64,000 bases of DNA from Arthrobacter sp. UNC362MFTsu5.1 (GCF_000685965.1 NZ_JMLE01000002.1:62001-126000); one strand, 5' to 3'. Numbered from the stretch's first letter, positions 26,658-35,985 are shown. Numbers and translations: made by a program. The notes: generated by a model from the letters alone, not told the origin.

Positions 26658-27185
26658 TCAGTAGCGCTTGGACGCCTGCGGATTCGCTGCGAGTTCCGCT
26701 TCCACCTCTGCGTGGAACTTCTTCTCCACGAAGAAGGACAGGAACGGAACCACACCGCCCAGTGCGAGGATGATCAGTTTCGCGAACGGCCACCGCATCA
26801 GCGACCACAGGCGGAAGTTGGACATCAGGTACACGACGTACATCCAGCCGTGCACAATGAGCACGGCCACGGAGAGGTTCACTCCCCCGAGGACGCCCTG
26901 CGGCTCGGCATCGGCGAACCCGAAGCCAAACGGCTGGCCCGTCACCGCGTTGGTTCCGCCGGCGAACAGGTACTGGCCGAAGGCGTACCGCGCAATCAGT
27001 TCGGCGCAGAGCAGCAGCAGCATTCCGCCCGTCATGTACGCCAGGACCTTGTAGAACTTGAGTGCGGACCGGATCTGGGCTTCCGTTCCGCCGAACCTGC
27101 GCTTCTTCACGGTGCCCTTTTTTGCGGTGCCTGATCCGCTGGTCTCGGTTGGCTGTGGCTGGATGGCCGGCTTGGGATCGATCAT
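26658..27185 (-). CDS. DUF3817 membrane protein
   Basis: A 175-aa integral membrane protein with a basic cytosolic N-terminus (about residues 1-40) and three hydrophobic segments (YKVLAYMTGGMLLLLCAELI, VAVLIVHGWMYVVYLMSNF, KLIILALGGVVPFLSFFVEKK). That is the DUF3817/YdzA pattern, common in actinobacteria and of unknown function. Its ATG overlaps the stop codon of the upstream SURF1 gene (ATGA), so the two are translationally coupled. Confidence 0.85.
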   Translation of the reverse strand: MIDPKPAIQPQPTETSGSGTAKKGTVKKRRFGGTEAQIRSALKFYKVLAYMTGGMLLLLCAELIARYAFGQYLFAGGTNAVTGQPFGFGFADAEPQGVLGGVNLSVAVLIVHGWMYVVYLMSNFRLWSLMRWPFAKLIILALGGVVPFLSFFVEKKFHAEVEAELAANPQASKRY

Positions 27186-28096
27186 GGCTGTACCTTTTGT
27201 TCAGACGGGCTGGGTTGTTCAGACGGGCTGGGTTGTTCAGGCGGGCTGGAATTTTCCGCTGTGCTGGCGTGGGGCTCGGCCGGCGGAGGCCCGTCGTCGT
27301 GTTCGTCGTGTTCGTCGTCGAGCTCGTCCTCAAGGTCGCGGCGGTAGTCGTCCTTCACCATGCGCCACCAGATGAACAACGCGAAGCCGGCGAAAACGAT
27401 CCACTCCACGGAGTAGAAGAGGTTGAGCCAGTTCACCTGCTGGGCCGGGGGCTGCGGACCAATGCGCAAGGGTTTCAGTTCACTGCTGACAGCCGCCGGG
27501 CTGACGTCCGTGCCTCCCGCCAGCTCGGAAGTGGCTGCCACGAACCCCGGATAGCTGCTGACTTCCCAGACATTGATCAGTTCCGCCACGGAGACTGCCG
27601 TGGCGCGTCCGGCTTCGGGGGCAATGTTGGGCAGCGGGGCTTCGGACGGCAGGAGCCGTCCGGTCAGTTCAATAATGCCCGACGGCGGCGTGCCGGCTTC
27701 CGCGGGGTCCTCCACCCATCCGCGGGCCACCGGGATCCACGTTTGGGGCGACGCCCCGACGCCGTTGAGGACGGGGGCGTCCTGGACCGAAAATGCCGAC
27801 ACCACCCAGTAGCCCGTGGCGCCGTCGTAAAGCCGTCCCGGGACCAGCACTTGCTTGTCGGGGTCGTAGGATCCCTTGGCGGTGACCATTTGGTCCGCCA
27901 CTGAGCCGTGAAAGAAGTCACCCGGTTGCAGCACTGTGGTGAGCGGCTTGCTCTCTTCGGTGCCGGTCGAAACGGGTGCTTCCGGCTGGGTTGACCGGCC
28001 GAATTGCCACTGGCTCAGCAGCACAAAAACCCCGGAAATGACGATCGCAAACACCAGGCCTGCGATCCAGCGGGGTTTGAGGGCAGTTTTCAACAC
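27182..28096 (-). CDS. SURF1 family protein
   Basis: A 304-aa protein with a membrane segment at each end (about residues 10-28 and 222-240) and an extracytoplasmic core. WQFGRS after the first segment and GWV...IIELTGRL are SURF1 features; the family assists assembly of the cytochrome oxidase (complex IV). The charged C-terminal tail (EDELDDEHDEHDD, then three PSPSEQ-like units) is probably disordered and comes from an 18-bp tandem repeat. The start is a GTG at 28096. It is translationally coupled to the DUF3817 gene downstream. Confidence 0.88.
   Translation of the reverse strand: MLKTALKPRWIAGLVFAIVISGVFVLLSQWQFGRSTQPEAPVSTGTEESKPLTTVLQPGDFFHGSVADQMVTAKGSYDPDKQVLVPGRLYDGATGYWVVSAFSVQDAPVLNGVGASPQTWIPVARGWVEDPAEAGTPPSGIIELTGRLLPSEAPLPNIAPEAGRATAVSVAELINVWEVSSYPGFVAATSELAGGTDVSPAAVSSELKPLRIGPQPPAQQVNWLNLFYSVEWIVFAGFALFIWWRMVKDDYRRDLEDELDDEHDEHDDGPPPAEPHASTAENSSPPEQPSPSEQPSPSEQKVQP
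27197..27250. repeat. 18-bp tandem repeat at the 3' end of the SURF1 gene
   Basis: About three copies of TTGTTCAGACGGGCTGGG; the third has one base changed (G for A). In the minus-strand frame they encode repeated Pro-Ser-Pro-Ser-Glu-Gln/Pro-Pro-Glu-Gln in the tail. Copy-number change would not shift the frame. Confidence 0.8.
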
Positions 28097-28230
28097 CCAT
28101 TAACCGTACTTCGTCCTTGTGTAGAACAACGAACCGCGGATTGCGCGAGCGGACAGCTGCGGGCCCTAGAGTGGGGCAGCCGGGTCCCTACGTGGCGACG
28201 AAGTCGACACGAAAGGGCCTGCCCCAATCT

Positions 28231-28719
28231 CTAGTGGTCGAAGAACACCAGGCTGGAGTTGATGAGTTCGGCGATGACCTCGGGGTCATAGGCCCGGCGG
28301 AGGGATTCGCGGAACGACTCCTTGGACAGCGAGCGGGCCAGCGTGGCAAGTACTTCCAGGTGGTCCGAGAAGGAACTTGCCGGCGTCGCAATCAAGAGGA
28401 TGACCGTTGCCGGCCCGTCAGCCGCCCCGAAGTCCAAGGCATGTCCATACTTGGTGATGCCAACGGCAATCGACGTCCGGGACACGAACTCACTGCGTGC
28501 GTGCGGCAGCCCGACTCCGCCGGGCAGCCCCGTGGCCAGCTGGTGCTCCCGGGCGTTGACGTGCTTCAGGAAGCCGTCGAGGTCCGAGACGCGGCCGGCC
28601 GCGTAGAGCCGTTCAGCAAGCTGGGTGGCCGCATCCGTCTTGTCCTTGGCATCAAGCTCAAGAATCACCATTTCCGGTGTGGTGAGTTCGGCATCGTACC
28701 GGTCCAGTGGTTCCGCCAA
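28231..28719 (-). CDS. PTS EIIA protein, fructose/mannitol type
   Basis: A 162-aa single-domain PTS EIIA. The phosphorylatable His is in GLPHARSEFV (about residue 74), and the family pattern LHVNAREHQLATGLPGGVGLPHA is clear. EIIA normally passes phosphate from HPr to an EIIB/EIIC sugar permease, but no EIIB or EIIC gene is next to it. It may therefore serve a permease elsewhere or act as a regulatory EIIA, like EIIA-Ntr. It starts with TTG at 28719 and sits 51 bp after glpD on the same strand. Confidence 0.88.
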   Translation of the reverse strand: MAEPLDRYDAELTTPEMVILELDAKDKTDAATQLAERLYAAGRVSDLDGFLKHVNAREHQLATGLPGGVGLPHARSEFVSRTSIAVGITKYGHALDFGAADGPATVILLIATPASSFSDHLEVLATLARSLSKESFRESLRRAYDPEVIAELINSSLVFFDH

Positions 28720-28770
28720 GAGTTGTCCCTTCAGTGAGGCAGGAGGCGCGGGTCAGTCATCCGCCTTGTG

Positions 28771-30522
28771 TCAGCGCAACGGGACGATGTCCTCCACACC
28801 CAGCCGCGCGGCGTCGGCAGATTCATCGTCGGGCTGCTCCTGGCTCAGCCGTTCAGCTTCCACCCGGGCAAGGTAATGCTTGATTTCGCTTTCGCGCTGC
28901 GCATCGCTCCAGCCAAGAATTTCTCCCATCAGCTTAGCGACTACCGGGACAGCGGACACACCCCGGTCCCAGGACTCGATGGAAATGCGCGTCCTGCGGG
29001 TCAAAACGTCGTGTACATGACGCGCGCCTTCGTGCGTGGCCGCATAGACGGCCTCGGCCTGCAGGTAGTCGTCGGCGCCGGGCAGCGGTTCAGCCAGGGC
29101 CGGGTTCTCCTTGATGAGCGCCAGGACCTCCGTGGCCATCGATCCGTAACGGTTGAGGAGGTGCTCGATCCGGGCCACGTGCACGCCGTACTCTTCGGCC
29201 GTCCGGTTCCGGCGGTTCCACGCCGCCTTGAACCCGCTGGCACCCAGCAGCGGAATCGTATCGGTGCAGCTGGGGGCGACACGTTCGTCCATGCTTCGCG
29301 TCGCTTCATCGACGGCGTCCTTGGCCATGACGCGGTACGTGGTCCATTTTCCGCCCGCCACCACCACGAGGCCGGGCACCGGGTGGGCCACCACGTGTTC
29401 GCGGGACAGCTTGGCGGTCGAGTCGTTCTCCCCGGCAAGGAGCGGACGCAGCCCGGCGTAGACTCCTTCCACGTCTTCCCTGGTCAACGGCCGCTTCAGC
29501 ACCTTGTTGACGTGTTCAAGGATGTAATCGATGTCCTTGCTGGACGCCGCCGGGTGCGCTTTGTCCAGGTGCCAGTCGGTATCAGTGGTGCCGATGATCC
29601 AGTGCCGGCCCCACGGGATCACGAACAGCACCGACTTCTCGGTCCGCAGGATCAGGCCGACGGTGGACTGGAACCGGTCGCGCGGCACCACGAGGTGGAT
29701 GCCCTTGGACGCACGCACCTTCAGCTGCCCGCGGTCGGTCACCATTGCCTGGGTTTCATCGGTCCACACGCCGGTGGCGTTGATGACCTGTTTGGCCCGG
29801 ATGCTGAACGTGGAGCCGTCCTCGCGGTTGACCACCTTGGCGCCCACCACCCGCTCGCCTTCGCGCAGGAAGTCGACCACAGCCGTCTGGTTGACCGCGT
29901 GGGCGCCGTAGTACGCGGCCGTGCGGATCAGGTTGGCCACGTATTTGGCGTCGTCCACCTGGCCGTCGTAGTAGCGGATGGACCCGACAAATGCATCGTC
30001 TTTCAGGCTTGGCGCCGCACGCAGGGTCCCGCGGCGGCTCAGGTGCTTGTGGAAGGGCACGCCCCGCTGGTGGCCGCTGGAGATGGACATGACGTCGTAG
30101 AGGGCAATTCCGGCGCCCACATAGGGCCGCTCCAGGAAGGGCTTGGTCAGGGGGTAGAGGAACGGCACCGGCCGGGCCAGGTGGGGTGCGATCTCCGACA
30201 GCAGGAGGCCGCGTTCGTGAAGCGCCTCCTTGACCAGCCCGAAGTCCAGCATCTCGAGGTAGCGCAGACCGCCGTGGATGAGCTTGGACGAGCGCGACGA
30301 CGTACCCGCGGCCCAGTCGCTGGCCTCCACGATGCCTACGCTCAGGCCGCGCGTGACGGCGTCCAAGGCGGCGCCCGTACCCACGATGCCACCGCCGACG
30401 ATGAGGATGTCGAGTTCCTTGCCCGGCTCCATTGTTGCCTTGAGCGCCGCCATTGACGCCTCCCGGGCTGCGGGGCCGAGCGCCCCCTGGGCAAAGGACG
30501 AACCTCCGGAAGAACTGTTCAT
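28771..30522 (-). CDS. glpD: Glycerol-3-phosphate dehydrogenase (aerobic)
   Basis: A 583-aa FAD-dependent, membrane-associated enzyme that oxidises glycerol-3-phosphate to DHAP and feeds electrons to quinone. The FAD-binding GGGIVGTGAALDAVTRG is at about residues 41-58, followed by SSRSSKLIHGGLRYL and a C-terminal DAO_C domain (HDVLTRRTRISIESWD). The ATG at 30522 has GGAGG eight bases upstream. Downstream on the same strand is a PTS EIIA gene. No glycerol kinase or facilitator gene is adjacent. Confidence 0.96.
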   Translation of the reverse strand: MNSSSGGSSFAQGALGPAAREASMAALKATMEPGKELDILIVGGGIVGTGAALDAVTRGLSVGIVEASDWAAGTSSRSSKLIHGGLRYLEMLDFGLVKEALHERGLLLSEIAPHLARPVPFLYPLTKPFLERPYVGAGIALYDVMSISSGHQRGVPFHKHLSRRGTLRAAPSLKDDAFVGSIRYYDGQVDDAKYVANLIRTAAYYGAHAVNQTAVVDFLREGERVVGAKVVNREDGSTFSIRAKQVINATGVWTDETQAMVTDRGQLKVRASKGIHLVVPRDRFQSTVGLILRTEKSVLFVIPWGRHWIIGTTDTDWHLDKAHPAASSKDIDYILEHVNKVLKRPLTREDVEGVYAGLRPLLAGENDSTAKLSREHVVAHPVPGLVVVAGGKWTTYRVMAKDAVDEATRSMDERVAPSCTDTIPLLGASGFKAAWNRRNRTAEEYGVHVARIEHLLNRYGSMATEVLALIKENPALAEPLPGADDYLQAEAVYAATHEGARHVHDVLTRRTRISIESWDRGVSAVPVVAKLMGEILGWSDAQRESEIKHYLARVEAERLSQEQPDDESADAARLGVEDIVPLR

Positions 30523-30598
30523 TTCACGCCTCCATCCGCATCAAACCTCGTAGTTCACCAGACTACTTCCTAGGCATGCGGATGGGCAGGCCCCGCTT

Positions 30599-30650
30599 AA
30601 GGCACTATGGGTGCCGGTTCCGGGCCCGGGACCGGCACCCACGGTGCCTT
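30599..30650 (-). terminator. Large stem-loop between guaB3-type gene and glpD
   Basis: An outer AAGGCAC/GTGCCTT pair encloses a 16-bp stem (30609-30624 with 30625-30640, one G-U). It lies 16 bp after the guaB3-type stop codon. There is no clear T-run, so a terminator or mRNA-stabilising hairpin is the likely role. Confidence 0.55.
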
Positions 30651-30665
30651 CAGCAGGAGTGTGCG

Positions 30666-31802
30666 TCAGTTTCCCGAGTAGGGGGATACGACGACGTCGA
30701 CCCGCTGGAATTCCTTCAGGTCCGAATAGCCGGTGGTGGCCATCGACCGGCGCAGGGCACCGATCAGGTTGGACGTGCCGTTGGTGTGGTGGCCGGGCCC
30801 GAAGAGGACCTCCTCGAGCGGACCGACGGTGCCGACATTGACCCTGTCGCCGCGCGGGAGTTCGAGGTGGTGTGCCTCCTGGCCCCAGTGCCAGCCCTTG
30901 CCCGGTGCTTCCTCGGCGCGGGCAAGCGCGCTGCCGAGCATGACGGCGTCAGCGCCCATGGCGATGGCCTTGACGATGTCACCGGAGGATCCCATGCCGC
31001 CGTCGGCAATAACGTGAACGTAGCGGCCGCCGGACTCGTCCATGTAGTCACGGCGCGCGGCGGCGACGTCGGAGATGGCGGAGGCCATCGGCGAATGGAT
31101 GCCCAGCGCCCGGCGGGTGGTGGTGGTGGCACCGCCGCCGAAGCCCACCAGAACACCGGCCGCGCCGGTGCGCATGAGGTGCAGCGCGGGCGTGTAGCCG
31201 GCGGCGCCGCCCACGATCACGGGGACGTCGAGCTCATAGATGAACTGCTTGAGGTTCAGCGGCTCGTGGTCCTTCGAGACGTGCTCTGCCGAGACGGTGG
31301 TTCCCCGGATGACGAAAATGTCCACGCCGGCTGCGACGACGGTTTTGTAGTGTTCCTGCGTGCGCTGCGGCGTCAGCGATCCGGCAACGGTCACCCCGGC
31401 TGCACGGATTTCGGCCAGGCGGGAGGTAATCAGTTCGGGCTGGATGGGCGCCTGGTACAGCTCCTGCATCCGTCGGGTGACGGCGGGGCTGTTGGTCTCA
31501 TCCTCCAGGGCCGCGATCTGGTCGAGGACGGACTGGGGGTCCTCGTACCGGGTCCACAGCCCTTCCAGGTCCAGCACGCCGAGTCCGCCGAGGCGGCCCA
31601 GCGCAATGGCGGTCTCGGGCGACATGGCTGAATCCATGGGGGCCGCAATGACGGGCATGTCGAACTTGTAGGCATCTATCTGCCACGCGACGGAGACGTC
31701 CTTGGGATCACGCGTCCGACGGTTGGGGACGATCGCGATGTCATCCAGGGAGTAGGCACGACGCCCACGCTTGCCACGGCCAATCTCAATCTCATAAGTC
31801 AC
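30666..31802 (-). CDS. guaB3: GuaB3 family IMP dehydrogenase-related protein
   Basis: A 378-aa TIM-barrel protein of the IMPDH/GMP-reductase superfamily lacking the CBS pair found in IMPDH. In place of IMPDH's catalytic-Cys loop (GPGSICTTR) it has GFGGGATTTTRRA, with Thr where the Cys should be, so it is not a normal IMPDH. Phosphate-binding blocks (VIADGGMGSSGDI, ADAVMLGS) remain. GuaB3 proteins are widespread in actinobacteria and their reaction is poorly defined. The GTG start is at 31802. True guaB is at 36057-37568. Confidence 0.88.
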   Translation of the reverse strand: MTYEIEIGRGKRGRRAYSLDDIAIVPNRRTRDPKDVSVAWQIDAYKFDMPVIAAPMDSAMSPETAIALGRLGGLGVLDLEGLWTRYEDPQSVLDQIAALEDETNSPAVTRRMQELYQAPIQPELITSRLAEIRAAGVTVAGSLTPQRTQEHYKTVVAAGVDIFVIRGTTVSAEHVSKDHEPLNLKQFIYELDVPVIVGGAAGYTPALHLMRTGAAGVLVGFGGGATTTTRRALGIHSPMASAISDVAAARRDYMDESGGRYVHVIADGGMGSSGDIVKAIAMGADAVMLGSALARAEEAPGKGWHWGQEAHHLELPRGDRVNVGTVGPLEEVLFGPGHHTNGTSNLIGALRRSMATTGYSDLKEFQRVDVVVSPYSGN

Positions 31803-32020
31803 GTGACCACTTTACTTGACCACGCGGGATACGGCGGGGCGGCTCCCGCAAGACGGTCCGGAAACTGATAGTCCACACTTTATTGACCACTTTTGTCAAC
31901 TGTTTACAAGTCTAGAAAATACCCTTACGTTTACTCTCGGTTACCACCTGATCCACTACGTGACCATCCATCACTCCATCATCCGGGCCACCCTGTGCCC
32001 GATCCGAGAAAGAAGATCCC
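31803..32020. promoter_or_regulatory. AT-rich divergent promoter region between guaB3 and the subtilisin gene
   Basis: A 218-bp gap, clearly richer in A/T than the flanks from about 31865 to 31990. TTGTCA followed by TAGAAAAT-like sequence around 31890-31920 could be promoter elements for the protease, but spacing is not canonical. No gene is seen here. Confidence 0.4.
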
Positions 32021-33943
32021 TTGGGAAGATCAGCTAGTGCATCCATCAGGCGCCACCGCGTCCTGGCCCTGTCGCTCGCCGCAGCAGTCGGTACCCTGGC
32101 CTTCGCCAGCTCACCGGTGTTCGCCACGACTGAAGCCGGGGAAGGATCCGCGCCAGCCGCGGTCCAGAGTTCTCCGGTGCCGGGCGTGGCCGCCGGCGAG
32201 GCCTATACGAAGTTCATCGTGGACTACAAGGAGAGTGCGGCGAATGCCACCCCGAACGGCCGCGCCAATGCCTGGGGCAAGGCGGCCAAGTCACAGGGCG
32301 TGACCGTGAAGGAAGTGCGCACCCTGGCTACCGGCGGAACGCTGATCGAGGCGGACAAGGCACTGTCCGGGCAGGCTGCCGAGGACTTCATGGCCGAAAT
32401 TGCGGCGTCGGGTGCAGTCGAATCCGTCGAGCCTGACGCCCGGATGACCGTGGCGCTCACGCCCAATGATCCGCGCTACGGCGAACAGTGGGACTTCACG
32501 GCCACGAACGGGATGCGGATCCCCGGTGCGTGGGACGTTGCAACCGGAACCGGCGTGACGGTGGCCGTGATCGACACCGGCATCACCGCCCACCCGGACC
32601 TGGATGCGAATGTGCTCCCCGGTTATGACTTTGTCTCGGACGCCACCGCGGCACGGGACGGGAACGGACGGGACGCCAGTGCCCAGGACCAGGGCGACTG
32701 GTACGCAGCCGGCGAATGCGGCCAGACGACGGCCGGCAACAGTTCCTGGCACGGAACACACGTCGCCGGGACCATTTCCGCTGTGACGGGAAACGCCACC
32801 GGAGTGGCCGGCGTCGCGCCCAACGCAAAAGTGGTGCCGGTCCGTGTCCTGGCAAAGTGCGGCGGTTCGCTCTCGGACATTGCCGATGCAATTATCTGGT
32901 CAGCCGGCGGCACCGTCTCGGGCATCCCGGCCAACGCCAACCCGGCCAAGGTGATCAACATGAGCCTGGGCGGTTCCGGCGCCTGCGGCAGCACCTACCA
33001 GGCGGCCATCGATTCGGCCGTCTCGCGCGGGGCCACGGTGGTGGTGGCAGCCGGCAACAGCAACCAGGATGCTTCCGGCTTCCGTCCCGCCAACTGCAAC
33101 AGCGTGGTGAGCGTGGCCGCAAGCAATCCGAGCGGCACCCTCTCCTACTACTCCAACTTCGGCGCCTCGGTTGACCTGACCGCGCCGGGCGGCGATGTCA
33201 GGGTAACCGGCGGCGGAATCCTCTCTACCATCAACACCGGCACCACCACACCGTCCGCGGCCGGCTACGCCAACTACCAGGGCACGTCCATGGCCGCTCC
33301 GCACGTGGCCGGACTCGCCGCGCTGATGAAATCCAAGACGTCCTCGCTCACCCCGGCCCAGGTTGAATCCACCCTCAAGCAGGGAACCCGGGCCATGCCG
33401 GGCGGCTGCACCACCGGCTGCGGCGCGGGACTCTCGGACGCGACCAAGACCATGGGCCTGCTGGGCGGCACCACTCCCCCGCCGTCGGGCAACCTCCTGC
33501 TGAACCCGGGTTTCGAAGAGGGCGCAGCTTCCTGGACCTCTGACCACGCCGATACCTTTGAGACCGGCACGAACGCTCGGACGGGTTCCGGTTTCGCGGG
33601 ACTCAACGGCTGGGGCCAGGCCACCTCCTACAAGCTGGACCAGGCATTGGCAGTCCCCTCCACCGTGTCAGCCGCGTCGTTGTCCTTCTACCTCAAAGTG
33701 CAGTCGGACGAGACCACCGCAAGCTCGGCCTATGACACCCTGAAAGTCCAGGTGATCAGCGGCGGCACCACCACCACGCTGGCCACGTACTCCAACCTCA
33801 ACGAGTCCACCGGCTACGTCCAGAAGCAGCTGGACCTTTCCGCCTACAAGGGGAAGAGCGTGACCCTGCGCTTCCTGGGCGTCGAGGATTCATCGCTGTC
33901 GACGTACTTCTTCCTCGATGACACTGCCGTGACCACTTCCTAG
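32021..33943 (+). CDS. Secreted S8 family subtilisin-like serine protease
   Basis: A 640-aa exported protease. The signal peptide (about 1-35) has SIRRHR and a hydrophobic core ending SSPVFA. A propeptide (I9-like, about 55-140) precedes the catalytic domain with Asp in VAVIDTGITAHPD (about 187), His in WHGTHVAGTIS (about 247) and Ser in GTSMAAPHVAGLAALM (about 423). After a short linker, a C-terminal beta-sandwich domain (about 490-640, NLLLNPGFEEGAASW) resembles carbohydrate- or cell-binding modules. The TTG at 32021 is the best start. A perfect 18-bp stem-loop follows. Probably degrades protein for nutrition. Confidence 0.92.
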   Translation: MGRSASASIRRHRVLALSLAAAVGTLAFASSPVFATTEAGEGSAPAAVQSSPVPGVAAGEAYTKFIVDYKESAANATPNGRANAWGKAAKSQGVTVKEVRTLATGGTLIEADKALSGQAAEDFMAEIAASGAVESVEPDARMTVALTPNDPRYGEQWDFTATNGMRIPGAWDVATGTGVTVAVIDTGITAHPDLDANVLPGYDFVSDATAARDGNGRDASAQDQGDWYAAGECGQTTAGNSSWHGTHVAGTISAVTGNATGVAGVAPNAKVVPVRVLAKCGGSLSDIADAIIWSAGGTVSGIPANANPAKVINMSLGGSGACGSTYQAAIDSAVSRGATVVVAAGNSNQDASGFRPANCNSVVSVAASNPSGTLSYYSNFGASVDLTAPGGDVRVTGGGILSTINTGTTTPSAAGYANYQGTSMAAPHVAGLAALMKSKTSSLTPAQVESTLKQGTRAMPGGCTTGCGAGLSDATKTMGLLGGTTPPPSGNLLLNPGFEEGAASWTSDHADTFETGTNARTGSGFAGLNGWGQATSYKLDQALAVPSTVSAASLSFYLKVQSDETTASSAYDTLKVQVISGGTTTTLATYSNLNESTGYVQKQLDLSAYKGKSVTLRFLGVEDSSLSTYFFLDDTAVTTS

Positions 33944-33978
33944 CATCCGCCATATCAGCTTCTGGCATAGCCAAGTCC

Positions 33979-34018
33979 GGAACCGCCGTCCGCGCAATGC
34001 TGCGCGGACGGCGGTTCC
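33979..34018. terminator. Perfect 18-bp stem-loop between convergent genes
   Basis: Arms at 33979-33996 and 34001-34018 are perfect inverted copies with loop ATGC. There is no T-run on either side, but its place between the convergent subtilisin and ABC exporter genes suggests a bidirectional transcription stop. Confidence 0.7.
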
Positions 34019-34063
34019 CTGTGCGGGCGTGGGTCCCCGGCGGCGCGGCCGGTCCTGCACGCG

Positions 34064-35923
34064 TCAGATGCCCTCGGCTTCGTCCACGGTGAGCTGGGAT
34101 TCGAACATCCGGAAGTACCGGCCACGGAGCGCCACAAGCTCGCGGTGCGTGCCTTGTTCCACGATCCGGCCGTCTTCAAGCATGTAGACGATGTCAGCTT
34201 TCTCGATGGTGGCTAGCCGGTGGCTGATGGCGATGATGGTGCTGCTGCGGTCGGCGAAAAGCCGGGTAAAGATCCGGTGCTCCGCAAGGGCGTCAATCGC
34301 CGACGTCGGCTCGTCCATCACCATGAAGGATGCGTTCCGGTAGAAGTTCCGGGCCATCGCCAGCCGCTGCCACTGGCCGCCGCTCAAACCGCTTCCCTTC
34401 CGGCCCCGCGGATCCTCCATCCAGTTGCTGACGTGGTTGTCCAAGCCGTTCGGCAGTTTGTTGATGAACTCGAGGGCCTCGGCGTCGGACGCGGCCCGCC
34501 GGATCCGGTCTTCGTCCCGCGGCGAATCTATGTCGCCAAAGAGAATGTTCTCTGCCGCCGTGGCGAACTCGTACTTGAGGAACTCCTGGCTGAGGACCGC
34601 CAGGTGCCGGTGCCAGGACTTGACGTCGACGGCGGCGAGGTCGACGCCGTCGAGCAGTACCTGGCCGGAATCGGGGTGGTACAGTCCCGCCAGAATCCGG
34701 ATCAGCGTTGACTTCCCGGCACCGTTCTCCCCCACGATGGCGATGTGCTGGCCCTCGCGGATGGTCATGCTGATGCCGCGGATCACCTCGATGTCGCTGC
34801 CTGTGTAGGTGAAGCGGATGTCCCGCAGCTCCACGGTTTTCGGAGCCTGCAGCAGCGGCGGGGCGTGGTCCGTGTGCACCGGCATCGCCATGAACAGTTC
34901 GTAGTCTTTGAGGTTCGCCAGGTCCTCGTCGATGGAGCTCAACGAGGAAACGAGGTTGTTGGCCGTGGAGAGCGCCCTGCTGACGATCTGCTGGACGTAA
35001 AGGAACTGCCCCACCGGCTGGGCGCGGGCGATGATCTGGCCCACCACCCAGATCAGCGAAACGACCTCGGCGCCGTACTGCAGGGCGTCCGCCGCCAGCT
35101 GCTTGGGGATATAGCGCTTCTGGAAGTCCAGCCGCCGTTTCTCATCGGCGTCCCGGAGCAGGGAGCGAAGCCCCATGAGGTACCCGACGATTCCGTACAG
35201 GCGCATCTCGGCAATGTGCTGCGGCCGAAGCAGGTTCGTTTCGATCATCCGGCGCTGGCGGCGGGAGTCCACCTGCGTGTTCCAGTGGGCAATCTGTTCG
35301 CGGGAGAGTTTGAACTGCAGGTAGACGCTCGGGACGATGGCCACCAGGACGATCACGGCGATCCACCAGCTGACCAGCAGCAGTGCACCGACCGCAAGGA
35401 TCACCGAGACAAGCTGCGTGAAGATCGCCGCGATCCGGTCAAGGACCCGGGCATAGGAATCGGAAAACCGCTTGGCGCGGTCGTACAGGTCCACCGTTTC
35501 CTTGTCGTCGTACCGCCAGAACTCGAGTGCCAGGAACCGCTCATACATGAGGTCTCCCACAATGGCCCCCACCCGGAAGCTCATGAGCTGCTGGATGTAC
35601 CGGTCAACGCTGCTGAAGGCGCCCCAGAACAGCCCCAGCGCGGCCGTGATGATGACATAGACAATCGCCTGCTGGCCGGCGGCGGCATCGCCGGCGTACG
35701 CGGCCGCCAGGGCGGTGGTGGTCAGCGCCGCAAAGTAGGTGGTGACGAGGGGCAGGAGGGCCGAGATGAGCGAGCCCACGACCTTCATCACGACGGCGGC
35801 AGGAGAGGCCCGGAAGCTGACTCGCAGCACCTGCGCCACGGCCCGCGCATAGGGCCTGAGGGCCAGCCGCCGCTGGGGTTCCCTTTTCGGGTTTAGTTCG
35901 GCGGGGTGGCGTGGTTCGGACAT
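34064..35923 (-). CDS. ABC exporter half-transporter (fused membrane and ATPase domains)
   Basis: A 619-aa type IV ABC exporter: about six membrane segments (residues about 45-330) then an ATPase domain with Walker A GENGAGKST (about 401), a Q-loop near SQEF, signature GLSGGQWQR and Walker B MVMDEPTSAID, plus SHRLATIEKAD. It works as a homodimer or with a partner half, none of which is adjacent. Export of a peptide, lipid or drug is the usual role; the substrate is unknown. The last codons are close to the subtilisin terminator but on the opposite strand. Confidence 0.9.
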   Translation of the reverse strand: MSEPRHPAELNPKREPQRRLALRPYARAVAQVLRVSFRASPAAVVMKVVGSLISALLPLVTTYFAALTTTALAAAYAGDAAAGQQAIVYVIITAALGLFWGAFSSVDRYIQQLMSFRVGAIVGDLMYERFLALEFWRYDDKETVDLYDRAKRFSDSYARVLDRIAAIFTQLVSVILAVGALLLVSWWIAVIVLVAIVPSVYLQFKLSREQIAHWNTQVDSRRQRRMIETNLLRPQHIAEMRLYGIVGYLMGLRSLLRDADEKRRLDFQKRYIPKQLAADALQYGAEVVSLIWVVGQIIARAQPVGQFLYVQQIVSRALSTANNLVSSLSSIDEDLANLKDYELFMAMPVHTDHAPPLLQAPKTVELRDIRFTYTGSDIEVIRGISMTIREGQHIAIVGENGAGKSTLIRILAGLYHPDSGQVLLDGVDLAAVDVKSWHRHLAVLSQEFLKYEFATAAENILFGDIDSPRDEDRIRRAASDAEALEFINKLPNGLDNHVSNWMEDPRGRKGSGLSGGQWQRLAMARNFYRNASFMVMDEPTSAIDALAEHRIFTRLFADRSSTIIAISHRLATIEKADIVYMLEDGRIVEQGTHRELVALRGRYFRMFESQLTVDEAEGI

Positions 35924-35955
35924 GGCTCCAGCCTAATCCCGCGCACAGACACAAA

Positions 35956-35985
35956 CAGGCCGCGGGGTCAGTTCCCCGCGGCCTG
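35956..35985 (-). terminator. Rho-independent terminator of guaB
   Basis: A 12-bp stem (35956-35967 with 35974-35985) and 6-nt loop, then TTTGTGTC on the minus strand, 72 bp beyond the guaB stop. Confidence 0.75.
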
